Below, piece by piece: positions 49,485 to 61,112 of a DNA stretch of 64,000 nt. The position numbers and the translations under genes were made by a program. The notes beneath the pieces are model-generated. The model was not told the DNA's origin. It did no database searches and was given only the letters and a program-made list of their open reading frames with translations. The DNA lies in contig JAQFVV010000049.1 of assembly GCA_028023455.1 (NCBI GenBank), forward strand, positions 7,672,647 through 7,736,646. The letters are read 5' to 3'. How positions within the stretch are numbered: the first letter of the stretch is position 1; every line of letters starts with the position of its first letter. Source of the DNA: Epiperipatus broadwayi. Taxonomy: Eukaryota > Onychophora > Udeonychophora > Euonychophora > Peripatidae.

Positions 49485-49500
49485 CTGAAAAATACAACAG

Positions 49501-50892
49501 ATATTTCACATATTAAAATATTTATAAATTACATCTATTAAAAATGATTAGTTTATATATAGTATGTACATATACTATATATTTATTATATATACTCATT
49601 CAAGAAAGTGTGAGTATTATATATATATTAATTTATATTTATTAAAATATTCTACTCAATACTTGCAAAACTCTAAAAATATAAATCATCTGTATATATA
49701 CAAAAAATAAGACAATAAAAGACCTCACCACAACATGTGCTTCATTTCAAGCAAGATTTAGTGGTCTGAGGATTAAAAAATCTACCCCAAATATTTACAC
49801 AGACATAGTGATCACATATTTGATATAAGAAATGTGTGATAACTTAAATTTTAAGATAAAAAAACTTAAAATTCTTGAAAAGAGAAATCTAAATTTTTAT
49901 AACTTAAACAAAAAAGGTAGAGAAAAAATCCTTAAAGAAACTATATTAAACCCTACTAATATATGAACTACTTAAATGGTAAAACTAAACTAGATTATAA
50001 TAAATCACATTATATCTACTAATGTTGATAGCCAAATAGTTTTAAAGATTACACAAATATTTAGCTACCTGACACAAGTCAAAAATAAAACAAACAATTA
50101 AATGTTTTGATTCAAACAAGACAGAAAAATATCTTATCATGACAATTTTTTCTGTATATCTATAAGTATCTATATATTTTGAAAGTTTTATAATGTTAGA
50201 AGGTGCAATTTAATTTGTTTTAATCTCTAGATTAACATTAAATATTTAATTATATATCTCTATTTAATATAAAGAGAACCTATACAAAAATATGTAATTT
50301 TTCATTTTAAATTTTGATTTATTCATGTGCAAACGTAAGTAAAATGAGTTTCGCCATCCATTCTTCCTGATTTAAATATTAAAATAATTTAAATCCAATG
50401 TTAATGTGACTTAACAAATTTTAAAGACAAAATTAAATTCTTGATTAATATATTTTCATCAATTTTTATACCAATTTTAATCACCAAAATAAATTTCATT
50501 TTCTATTGCTAGAAAATAATTAGTAAAGGTAATAAAGAATGTTTAAATATTAAAAGTTTAATTTGTTTTTGAATGATATTGTTTATATTAGTATTAAAAT
50601 TCGTGATTAAAATTGTAACAACAATTAATTAAATATTGCAACAAAATGCATTTTGAAAGTTTTTATATAACAATATTAAAATGATTATATATATATTAAA
50701 ATTGAACTAGAGTTAATCTTATAAAATAATATAGCCAATTTACAACTCTACTCCTATCTTTATTGGCATCATTCTTGTCCAGGAATATGTACTTCCAGAG
50801 GGATTGATTGAAATATTTATGAACAAATTTGAATATTGGTAAAAAGAAAAAAAAACATGCACATCAATAAATTAAGGTAACATGTTTTTATG
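49501..50892. other. AT-rich non-coding stretch
   Basis: No gene or RNA recognised. Confidence 0.5.
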
Positions 50893-51005
50893 TAACAGGC
50901 AAAACTATCCATACAGTAGTGCCACTCAGCGCAGATCAGAGTAATCAATGGATACTTGTTTTAACAGCTTGAACAAGCATAAGAAATGGTAATCATGTGA
51001 TGTTT
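50893..51005 (+). mobile_element. element family 1, internally deleted copy
   Basis: It starts aacaggcaaaactatccatac like the full copy at 12928 and ends taatcatgtgatgttt. The middle, including the whole hammerhead region, is missing: atcaatggatac jumps to ttgttttaacagcttg. About 113 bp. It confirms both ends of family 1. Confidence 0.65.
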
Positions 51006-53242
51006 ATATATATAATCTATGATGCTTTTACTTGAGTTCATTATATCTTTTCAGTTTTGAGTGTATACTGTCAAATCATCTATGACCCATTACTTTTTAT
51101 TGCACTATTGAACTATTTATTGACATTTACAACATATACATTTGAAATAATAGTAACTATTTTAATTACAAACATTTTGCTAATATAACGGATATTATTT
51201 ATGGAAATGAATTACTAAGAGGTTTGCAAAAAAATATAAATTGAAAGCTATTGTCCAATAATACACACAATCTATAATTTATATGCTAATAGAAATAGTA
51301 AATATGGGTAGTTTTCATTTTATTTTTATCACGTATAATTCTACATTTAATGTTGTCAGCATTTCTATATTTTTTAATGGTACTGTATTCAGGTTTAGTG
51401 TTGTGAGTCTCCCATTGCCATTGGACAACTAGCTGCAATAGTTACATTTAATATTACTTAAATTATAGTTTACAGTAATATATAAATTGTAAGGGATATT
51501 AAATAAAGATATATATATATAGATACATGTTTGCATATTTAGTAATATAAAATGTTTTAGTTATCAACTAGTATTCTCATTAAACTTTATAAATCAAACT
51601 ATATTAATAATATTTATTGCATATATATATATATATTCATGTTTACAAAATATTTAAATTATTAATAATTAATTCATTAATTAAATCTTTAGACCAATGT
51701 TATTCTTACTGCAACTATAAATAATAGTTGATGATTTTATGTGTATTAGATAAACATATCCAAAAATAATATTTAATTATTAATTTTTTTAACATATAAA
51801 CCAATTTATTGTCATAATCTAATTATACAAACTGCATTAACTCAATCAAAAATCTGACTTTTGCTATCATTAAAATAAAATAAAAATATATTTTATATTA
51901 CCATTATATTTTTTTAACTCAAATTAATATTTTTTAGGATGATTGACTAAGAATCTACAATCAAATAATTATAAATGTAAAAATATAATTCTTATGTATA
52001 TTCAAGTAAATTTTTTTTTCCAGATTCAACAATGAAGACAGTTGGATTTAATCTTTCTTAAATACAATTAACATATTCAGAACTGCTCATGTACATTGTG
52101 CTCGTCTGCTTCATAAGTGAAATTTATCAGCTACTGATCTATGTAAATGTGAGCAACTACAAACCATGAACATTGTAGTTAATGACTATGTAATTTATGG
52201 CTGTAATGACAGTAGTGAATGACTTAATGAAACCACTAGTGAATATATTCTAGTTGAAATCTCTACAGATTTCTTTATAATAACTTGTTAGTAATTAGAA
52301 GTTTAAAAAAAAATTATAAGCTAAATAAAAAATAAATTGCTCTATAAATGATATAACAAAAGTGAAAGAAAATATACTCAGGATTTCTATCACTTGGAGG
52401 CTTTTAAACTTGTTTGGGTCCTTTCCAGGTCAGTTGATTAGTCTGACTAATTTATTCAACTCTTTCAAAAGATATTAATGGAGCCAGAAGAGTTTAGTAA
52501 ATAAAATAAAATGAAATAGAAGTTTACCAAGTGCCTCGTAGCTAATATTCAAATAATCACCATGTGAAATGAACTGTTATGCTGAATCCTGCCTATCAAT
52601 AAAATGTAGCTAAATTAAAATCATTTGTTTCTCCTGTTTGCTAATGCACATTTCAATAGAGCTTTGTAAGTGACAGCATGCCAAGGAAATTTCATTTTAG
52701 CTGAAAATGAGAGGGAAATAATCATCATAGAAAACAGCATTGTGTAATGTCTCCTATGAGTGAATATTGCAGATGAGACTTTGAAATATTTAGAAAGCAA
52801 AAATGAAACATGAACTTTCCCCCCTCCATTGGTATAAATAAGGAAAGAACAATTAAATTTATTATTGTTATTTATGTTTTCTTTTTTAAAAAAATAGATT
52901 TCAAAAATTAATATTTTGTCCAAATTAAGAGTGAATGTATGCATATGGAATTAGATAAAGATGTACATATTTTTTTGTTTTTATTTAAAAAATGAATGTC
53001 TTAGAAAAATTAAACTATACATATACAACTGAATGTATGCATATGCATAGAGAGATAAAAATGTATATAATTTGTTTGTATTTATTTGTTAATGTGTAGA
53101 AGACATGAATTGAAATATATTTCACTGATATTTTTTTTGTCTGGAGTAATATCACCGATATTATATATCTATATTTTTTTGTGTGTGTATTATATGCCAA
53201 CAAAGTTGCTGTAGAAACGCATACAGTAAGAAACTAATAGAA
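51006..53242. other. AT-rich stretch with two less repetitive patches
   Basis: No gene supported. The patches at 52120-52220 and 52621-52760 are less AT-monotonous and contain homeodomain-like sites (taat, tttatgg) next to TGACAG words; they could be regulatory but this is speculative. A 107-codon minus ORF at 52621-52944 overlaps the second patch and has no recognisable motif. Confidence 0.35.
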
Positions 53243-53290
53243 GGGGGGGGGGTGCTCTTATTGCGCTGTAATGAATTATAAGGGAGGGGG
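53243..53290 (+). repeat. pair of G runs in a short imperfect duplication
   Basis: A run of ten G at 53243-53252 followed by tgctcttatt, and ggg/ggggg at 53282-53290 followed by tgtttttttt. Both are followed by an aatg-attata block, so this looks like a short tandem duplication. Loop lengths make a stable quadruplex doubtful. Confidence 0.45.
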
Positions 53291-55472
53291 TGTTTTTTTT
53301 TTTATGCCTTAATGTATTATAGATTAGATTTTTTATTCTTCTTGTATGATAATTTTATTACAATTATTTTTTTCTTTTAATATTACTAATTAAGATATTA
53401 CTAATTAAGATTAAGAAAATAAATTTTTGTTGTATTTGATCAACAACTGGTGTTATGTATATTTTTTTGTAAGATAGGATATTCACCTTGAGAAATAGAG
53501 TAAGCAAGCTAATATATGGGATAATCTGTAACGGAATGTTGGGTGTGACTTTCTAGGAAAGCGGCACTTAAAACTTTTGGGTTTTATAAAATGCTCTATT
53601 TTGGCTAAGCTTGGCTGTCTCTGGTGGAGATAGTTATCCAAATAAGGGAATTAGGAAATATAACTGATATCTATCCGTTTAATACCCTTTTTAATAATAT
53701 TATTGAAAATAATTATTTCACTCTGCCTTATCTGCTAGTAGAATCACAGGGTTTAAACTCAGTAGAAATGGATAAGGTAATTCCCATTACAGTAATATGA
53801 TGTAACACGATGAGGCCTTTGCCTTTACCATGCTATTAAAATTATAAAAAATTGTTGACTATAACAGGCGCTGTAATTTATTTTGCAATAAATCCAAAAT
53901 GTCAGCATTATTTATGTCAATCACTACCTTCCTTTTGTGTGTTTGATAGAGAAAAGTTGATAATAAATAATTTTAGAGTTTCACAATATTTATTCTCTGA
54001 TCTAGTAACACAAGCAAAAATATTAAAAGTTATATAAATATATGAAAAAAACAGTAAAATATAATCTCAGGATAGATGGCACTTGCCTCCGGGTCTATGC
54101 GTGTAAATCATTATTAAATTAAAATCCGTTTCAAAATTAAAATCATTAAAATTTAGCTAAGAAGTATCTGGATCAAAAAAAAAAAAAATCTCTACAATTT
54201 ATTAATAATAACAATAGAAATATTTGTATTTACAATGAATTTATTTATTTGAAAGATCTCTATTTTTATTAGCTTTGTTTTATTTATTTGTGCTTTTTGT
54301 TTTATTTTTTTAAATAAAAGTTATAGTTTGATTTATTTATTTTTAATTTTGTATTTAACTTAAACGATAATAAGCAACAATTAAAAAAAAAGATTATATA
54401 TTAAATGCAAATAAGCACTTATATATATGGATGTAGAAAAGTTTGTGCTGATGTATCAGGACTATGTATGTGAAAATATTCGGATTTATATTATTTTAAG
54501 ATATGGATAATATTGCACCTATAAACTTTTTTTTTAACAATTTATTTTTAAAACTTTGGCTGTAAAAATAATTTAAAGAATAAAATTGATATCAAGAATA
54601 AAATTGACGTTTTAAAATTTGAGTTTTTTTTTTAATGTACAATATTGATTTTTGTTTGCAACAATCTTCCCAAGATTTAAAAAAAAGACCATTATTATAG
54701 GTAACCGTAAAAAGAAAAACGATATTTTTCTTTAGTTTAAAATAGTTTTTATCATTTTCTTTTCTTCAGTCTATTCACTTCTAAGTAGCAGGTGAAGTGT
54801 TTATGATCTGAGAAAAACCTTTTAGACTCGCTTATCATTGATTAGAATAACCATTAAAAGTAATACATTTATTTATTGTTATAAGTTAAGACTACAGAAG
54901 TACTTAAATGATAAATCATCTGAGAAGTTCAAATTTTACTTCTAATTCATTATATTTCGGGTGCGGGGGTGTCTAAAAATATTTTTCTTATTTCACACCT
55001 CGAAATCATTTCACAGTTCAGAAAGAAAGCTTGCCAAGTAATGGTTTAATTATCTAAAGTTTTTTTTTTCAAAGTTGTTAAGAAAAGGTAATTCGTTTAA
55101 AACTGGTTCCTATTTACAATTTTTTATATCTCAATTATAGAATTTTTATCATCAATCATTTATACTCATATATCATCTAAGTAAAAATTATTTGGTTTAA
55201 ATATAGTGAACAGAATTATAGATAAAACTTAGGTATACGGGTCAATAAAAACTTTTAAATTTATTTTTATTATTGTATTTCTTGACCTATATAGCTTACT
55301 GCAGTAGTACTGTTGTAGATTCAAAAGCTAAAGTTCCATGAATCACTCACTATTCAATTCTTCACTTTCTGTGCTCAAACATCATGTGACAACCGGAATG
55401 CCCAACTATTTATTATTATTTAAATAAAAACCTCATAAAATGAGTGTCTTGAGAAGGAGGAGTAGAAGAAAA

Positions 55473-55476
<4 letters not shown>
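53291..55476. other. AT-rich non-coding stretch
   Basis: No gene recognised. 53550-53830 is slightly richer in G+C without a clear frame or RNA fold. Confidence 0.45.
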
Positions 55477-55562
<86 letters not shown>

Positions 55563-55563
55563 T
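55477..55563 (+). repeat. (GTA)n microsatellite, about 28 units
   Basis: Uninterrupted GTA repeat preceded by a purine-rich ggaggagtagaagaaaaaga stretch. Confidence 0.97.
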
Positions 55564-56099
55564 TGATAGATGACTTTAAGGGAAGTATAATTTAATACGT
55601 AGAAAAACAGAGCAGAAGATTTTGGTGAAGATAGTCTGAATTGTCCATTTTTGTCTTTTGGCTAAAAACTATTATTGATAATGTTAGGTATAAAAGGTTA
55701 TATTATAAATACACTTAAGTTAGCTCAATTCTTTTACTTACAATGCTAAGATATTAAGTGATCTCTCAAGTGATTCAGATAAGCCACTTGATTACTACGA
55801 TTATAAATAAAAACTTAATAAATTGAGTGTATTATATAGAATAAATAAAATAATAATAATGATAATTAATATTAAGCTATGGATAATTTGATAAATGCAA
55901 AAAAAAATAAAAAATAGAAGAGTTAAGAGACGATCTTTTAGCAAATAATTAATTATTGATGTGTTTGGATTTTTATTATAAATACTTTTCAGGTCATTAA
56001 TTTAACTTGTAGCTAATTTTTCCTCCTTTGATAATAATATTATTTATTATAATACGTCGAAAATTACAAATTACTATCTTATTCTGTCATTAATATATA
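55564..56099. other. AT-rich non-coding stretch
   Basis: No gene recognised. Confidence 0.55.
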
Positions 56100-56440
56100 G
56101 GGTATATGAGCACAGACTTTCACACGACCCACCACTCTCCACACCATCTCATAACACTGATACACTCGAAGTCATATATGCTGAAAAGATAAATAATCAC
56201 CAATATACGTATTTCATGCTAAACCAGCAATCATCAGTTGGTCCAGATTACCATCTCTACACATATATGCTATAAGTGCTCAGATATATATTAAGATAGC
56301 CAAATCTCATACTTTAATAGACAGGCCTCAATCTACTCCACACTCCAACTCTTCAACCGTCCATCCAATTGAAAATCTGATGATGGAATGCTCAAAGGCC
56401 ACCCTGAAGCAGAGATTCTTGTCACACCCATACTGACTTA
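56100..56440 (-). mobile_element. element family 3, single-arm copy with hammerhead
   Basis: Matches 11150-11480 over most of its length (tatattaagatag, gacaggcctcaatct, atggaatgctcaa and cacacccat blocks) and 11633-11805 around the ribozyme. The inverted partner arm is absent. The hammerhead at 56194-56250 is the best preserved of family 3. Less AT-rich than the surrounding DNA. Ends not exactly defined. Confidence 0.6.
56194..56250 (-). ncRNA. type I hammerhead ribozyme motif (family 3), all boxes intact
   Basis: On the minus strand CTGATGA (plus 56231-56237) is followed by stem II TGCT/AGCA around GGTTT, then GAAA (plus 56212-56215). Stem III is the loopless palindrome ATACGTAT, then A as the cleavage-site base (56204). 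Stem I is TTGGT with ACCAA, and after a TGG bulge GATTA with TAATC. Every conserved box matches the consensus and all three helices pair. The bulge in stem I could take part in the loop contacts natural hammerheads use. The best candidate for an active ribozyme in the window. Confidence 0.7.
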
Positions 56441-57744
56441 AGGTCAATTTCTGTCATTAAATAATTTATTTTGTTATAGTAATCAAATTACTTTGTGTTG
56501 GCACTGCTAAAGCATTTCTTATGGGGGAACAAGATACCTCAGATTCTGCAAAAATAGGATTTTTTGTGTTGTTGTTGTTTGTTTGGGTTTTTTTTTAAAT
56601 ATCTGTTTGTGAATAGTAGAAAAAGCAATTGTTTATTAAAAAAAAAGAAAAAAACTTTCGGAATAAAATCTATTTATTATTGGATGTAGGTTACAAAATG
56701 AGCTAAATTTTAAAATAATTTTTGTTTTCTTTTCATTTAAAATATACTCGCATTAGATTTTTTTTTTTTTACATCTAATTTGTGAACTGTGCTGGCAATA
56801 AATAGCTGAGAGTTACTATTTGATTATACTTTTGTGTTTAATAGCATTTATTTAAACTTCTAAGATATAAAATCTCAATCCATTACCTTCCAATATTAGT
56901 TTCTTGTCTATATTAAGATTTTAAATTATAATGAAAGATGGACTTCGTTTTTATTTATAAAGATTGTCTTTACAGAAGATTGTCATGACTATGCTTTGGC
57001 TATTATCATATAATATATGATAGTTTTGTATGAGCTAACAAATAGAAAAAATATTAAACAGTAAAATTATGCAATTGAGCCAAGATAGAGAAGACATGGA
57101 AATAGAAATAGAAAAAAAAAAAATCACATCATTAAATAAGGGGAAAATATAATTAATAGATATATATGCATATTACAAGTTATTGTTAATTTGATAGAAT
57201 AGTTCAAGTCATGAAATGTTTTTTTTTTTAAATTAAAACTATAACATTGTAGATATATAGTACTGAAAAAATGTGTGCGCATATATGAAAAAAACATTTA
57301 TTCATGCTAATGTTTAAAGAAATTACTTATTACTTAAACGTTTATTTCAGAAGTTCTGAAAGAATTGAAGTCAAATTGACCTCAATAAATAAGCTAAGTG
57401 CAGAGTGATTTAAAGATCATAAAACAATAATGGTTAAAATTAATATTTATTAGGATATAAAGCAAATAAAGGAAATCACATTAAATTTTTAGCCAAGAAT
57501 AAATTGTTAGTGATCAAGCAAAACTTATCGTTTATAAAATGTATAAATTTTTAAATACTGTTTTATATAATGAAAATTCAAAATTGGATAGTATGAAATA
57601 AATTTTTGTTTATATAAGTATATTGTTTATTTATTTTAATAATTAATTTGTGTAAACTTAGCTAGTTTTGAAATTTAAGAATCAATTTTTATAAAACATT
57701 TAATTTAACAAAATAAAATTATGTTCATAGTCAAGAAAAGAAAG
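56441..57744. other. AT-rich non-coding stretch
   Basis: No gene recognised in about 1.3 kb. Confidence 0.55.
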
Positions 57745-58580
57745 TGTAATTATTTGATCCTACTGACACGCCTCCGTCATTCACTAGCAAGTGGATGACC
57801 GATATCCGGGTATATGCAAAAAATTCAATAGACCTAACACAACTCACTCTAGATGATAAAAAAACCTATTGGCAGACCTACAAAATCAAATATTCAAATG
57901 AGACCACACTCCAGAATACACTTGGTATCAACAACAAATTACTAATTAGGAAGTTTAAGAACTGGTATCTCGAACCCAAATTTATAAACTTCCTCATCAA
58001 GCTAAATCTCTCCGCGTTGTCTACAAACCATTTCCTAGTCTGGAAAAGAGGCTACAGCAAACTAAACCCTCAATGCCAATTATGCTCCACAGTGGATGAA
58101 ACAATCCAGCACCTGTTGCATTCCTGCCCTTATCTTTATCCACTGCAGACTTTCATCAATGAAAGTGTTTCGCTAAACATCAGTGAAGTACTCTTCATTC
58201 AAAACGCAATCAAGACAGGGATTTTTGCCACCATAAGATTGTCCATTTTTCTGAACTTTGCTGTGTGGATTACCAGATGCAATTACATCTTCAGACATGT
58301 ACCTACCAATGTCTACAATACCTACACAAAGTTGCTTAGGAATTTTAGGGCCAGAGACCAACTGTTGGCACCAGGATGGCTATACCAAGAAACCTGGAAC
58401 AAGGCCACCCTACCAGATCAGTGAACACGCATCAATATCTGTCGAAGCTCGAGTGTTACATGACTCAACAGTGACACTGGTACACTAGCATCAAGAATTT
58501 ACATACATGTACAACTAGTTACAACTAGTTACTCTCAATAGTTTCTAATAAATATCTATTTTTTTAAAAAAAAAAAAATT
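57745..58580 (+). mobile_element. 5'-truncated L1/Tx1-like LINE copy with poly(A) tail
   Basis: It contains the 209-codon frame at 57795-58424, a 3' UTR of about 120 bases with the duplicated tagttacaactagttac, AATAAA at 58547-58552 and a run of 13 A at 58566-58578. The frame is open upstream of the first ATG to about 57752 (DPTDTPPSFTSKW), so the fragment begins mid-protein. Short taattat on each side (57750; 58582) may be a target duplication. It is the youngest-looking member of the LINE family seen at 22160 and 24700, being intact over its retained coding part. Confidence 0.75.
57795..58424 (+). pseudogene. C-terminal domain of L1/Tx1-like ORF2 (zinc-binding, zf-RVT-like)
   Basis: An uninterrupted 209-codon piece of a LINE polyprotein; the endonuclease and RT core are missing, so it cannot retrotranspose by itself. 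Residues 94, 97, 106 and 111 give a Cys-x2-Cys, His-x4-Cys site (QCQLCSTVDETIQHLLHSC), the zinc-binding motif after the RT in this LINE group. LNLSALSTNHFLVWKRGYSK before it aligns with VNLHALPTSYFLKYHRFYNK in the copy at 22.9 kb. The downstream part has a hydrophobic, Trp-containing segment (LNFAVWITRCNYIF, near residues 153-166) shared with that copy. The ATG at 57795 is only the first Met in an open frame, not a real start. Confidence 0.75.
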
Positions 58581-60296
58581 ATAATTATGTTAATTTCATT
58601 TGTCATAACCAAAACAGACCAAAAAACAAATGACATCTGGTAAATAAATCAACATATTTTTTTAAACAATAAGAAGCATTGTTTTTGACTTAAGGCAACA
58701 CAAATTGTCACATGATAATAAAGCAAGTAAATAAGAAAATGAATTATTTATTTCCTTTTTAGTTTCAATCAGGTGCAATTAGTGACAATCATCTTTTCAT
58801 TTAGTACTGTCTACTGCACTTAAAACTGAATCAGTTAAAGGTCAAATACACTGTTGTACTTAAAGATAATGAATGAATAACTTTCCTTAACACTATCAAA
58901 AGTCAAGTTTCTTGATGAAACAAAGCTAAGCCAGCATGGAAAAATTGTAATTATCATTTTTTAATTGTAGATATGATGGAATGATGCATACTAATATGTT
59001 ATAAAATGATTTGCTGATTTGCATAATTTAATTGAATCGTTATCATGATCTGTAAATATAATCACTGGTAGAATAATGGATAAGGGGCCTGAAAATTTCT
59101 TATAGCTATCCTACTGTCTGCACTACAAAATATATTGTGTCTGAGAGTCAATAGCCTGTGCACTAATACAAGCACTGTGAAAACTGAAAGTCAATAAATG
59201 AATTAATATAAAAATATTGTCATAAAGAAATTAAATCTATAAAGACAAAAATTCAGCAAATTTATGGATATAAAGGTAGAACTGAAGATAATACTGAGAA
59301 GAGAAAAAAATTCAAGTTAGAAAAAGTGACCTCATAAAAAAGATGTTCTTTTGAATTTTGTCAATAGTGTATTTTTCAAAATTAAAAAGTATATGGTAAA
59401 ATAAAAATAAACAAAAGTGAAAATATAAACATAAAATCACAATGTTTTGATAGTTTTTGATACTACTGAAATAATGAAAATTAGTAAGAAGTTAATTTCA
59501 ATTATATGAACTAAAATAATTCATTGTAGTAGCATTTAATTGATAATAGATAAATTAATGTGTGAACTTCTCATCATTAAGGTTTTATAATACTTTCAAT
59601 TCTATAATATATACTGAGCTGCATAAATTTTTATTTTAAGAAAATGTATCATAAACTATGATTCTATGCATTATGGCATAAATTTATCATGAAGTTAAGA
59701 AAGGATTAAACAAAGTATTAATGACAATCAAAGATTTATGCAAATAGGCAAACTATGCAATGCTAATTTGTATATGTGGAGACATACCCACAATATAAGA
59801 ATGATTAAATACATTTGTATGAGAATTCAATGGGGTTTTGTATATATTTCAAATTTTTTTGTCAATTTAATCTCTAAATATTTCATTAAAATTTTTTTGT
59901 CAATTTAATCTCTAAAACAAATGAGATTGATTTGTACTAGCCAATATTATTTTTATTGTTAGTCCAAAGAAATAAGCAAATGTGAATATTGATAGAGAAA
60001 TATAATCAATTCATCAATATTGCTTTATTATGATCAATTGTGAATAACAAAATTATGAAAATTCTTAATGATAAATGTTTCTGATGATAATCACATTAGT
60101 GACCAACATTGTGCTGGATGAATTAAATTTAAGCAAAGTTTGTCATTAATTTCTCTAAGATATTGTAGTAGTATATAAAGAAATTACCAGTGAAATAAAT
60201 ACTGTTATATGCATCTGCTGATTATCATCATTTCAATCATCCTGCACAATATATTACTTTTAATATTTTATACATATATATATAAATTCATTAAAA
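58581..60296. other. AT-rich non-coding stretch
   Basis: No gene. It includes an exact 28-bp duplication at 59851-59878 and 59889-59916. Confidence 0.55.
59851..59916 (+). repeat. exact 28-bp tandem duplication
   Basis: The unit contains tttttttgtcaatttaatc. Both copies are identical and spaced 38 bp apart, so the duplication is recent. Confidence 0.8.
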
Positions 60297-60433
60297 ATGA
60301 TCATCACTTAGATAATATCAATAACAATTAGCAATCTCAATCTGTTGTCAAGATAACCTCCTTTAAACAATAAAGATGGAAATGTAATTATTTATTGTAC
60401 ACTACATTTATATAGACACTAAAGATTGCAACT
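60297..60433 (+). repeat. diverged direct repeat, copy A
   Basis: Landmarks tagataatatcaat, aacaataaagatggaaat and tagacactaaagattgcaa recur in order at 60708-60849. Non-coding. Confidence 0.6.
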
Positions 60434-60707
60434 TGGTCAAAGAGAATATTACTATTGATGCAAAGAAGTTTAAATAAACCTTATTAAACAAATAAATGCA
60501 AACTTAATTTTAAACTTTGTGTGTTAGGTAAATATTCTGTAAGTCAATACTAGTGCTATGAGCACATAAACACAAAGCTAATATTTAATATTTTATTAAA
60601 CCATAGGCTGAGTGCTTTGCAAACTAACAAATGGTCAATTATAACATTTAAACTGCACTCCAACAATGTATTTCTTAAATAATAAAACTAATAATGCTCA
60701 AAATGTC

Positions 60708-60849
60708 AAAGTTGTCAGCACATAGATAATATCAATATCTTTAACAATTAATAATCTCACTGCTGTCAAGGCAATGTTTTAACAATAAAGATGGAAATCC
60801 ACAAAATTTATGGTTTAATATATTTACATAGACACTAAAGATTGCAATA
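60708..60849 (+). repeat. diverged direct repeat, copy B
   Basis: Second copy of 60297-60433, about 410 bp downstream, with small indels. Confidence 0.6.
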
Positions 60850-61112
60850 AAATAAATTTATTTTCCAAAACACACATAAATAGGTTATTTAATTAAATAC
60901 TTTATATATTTTGTAAAAAAGTATATTTTTTGCACAATTTTTTTTCAAACTCAGCAAAAAATATTTTTAAAAAGGTTAGATAATAGTATGGAGAAAGGCA
61001 TATGGCAATTGAGTACCTGGGTTACAGACCACTACAGCAGTTTAATTTAATAGACTAAACTAAGATTATATATGCACTTTTTACTTTTACTTCATACAAC
61101 TTAATTGCTCAA

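Noticed and set aside
52621-52944. 107-codon minus-strand ORF
   Set aside because: Near chance length for this base composition, no motif, low-complexity part (KENINNNNKF).
53243-53290. Possible G-quadruplex
   Set aside because: Two G-rich clusters are 29 bases apart, so a four-run fold would need a very long loop.
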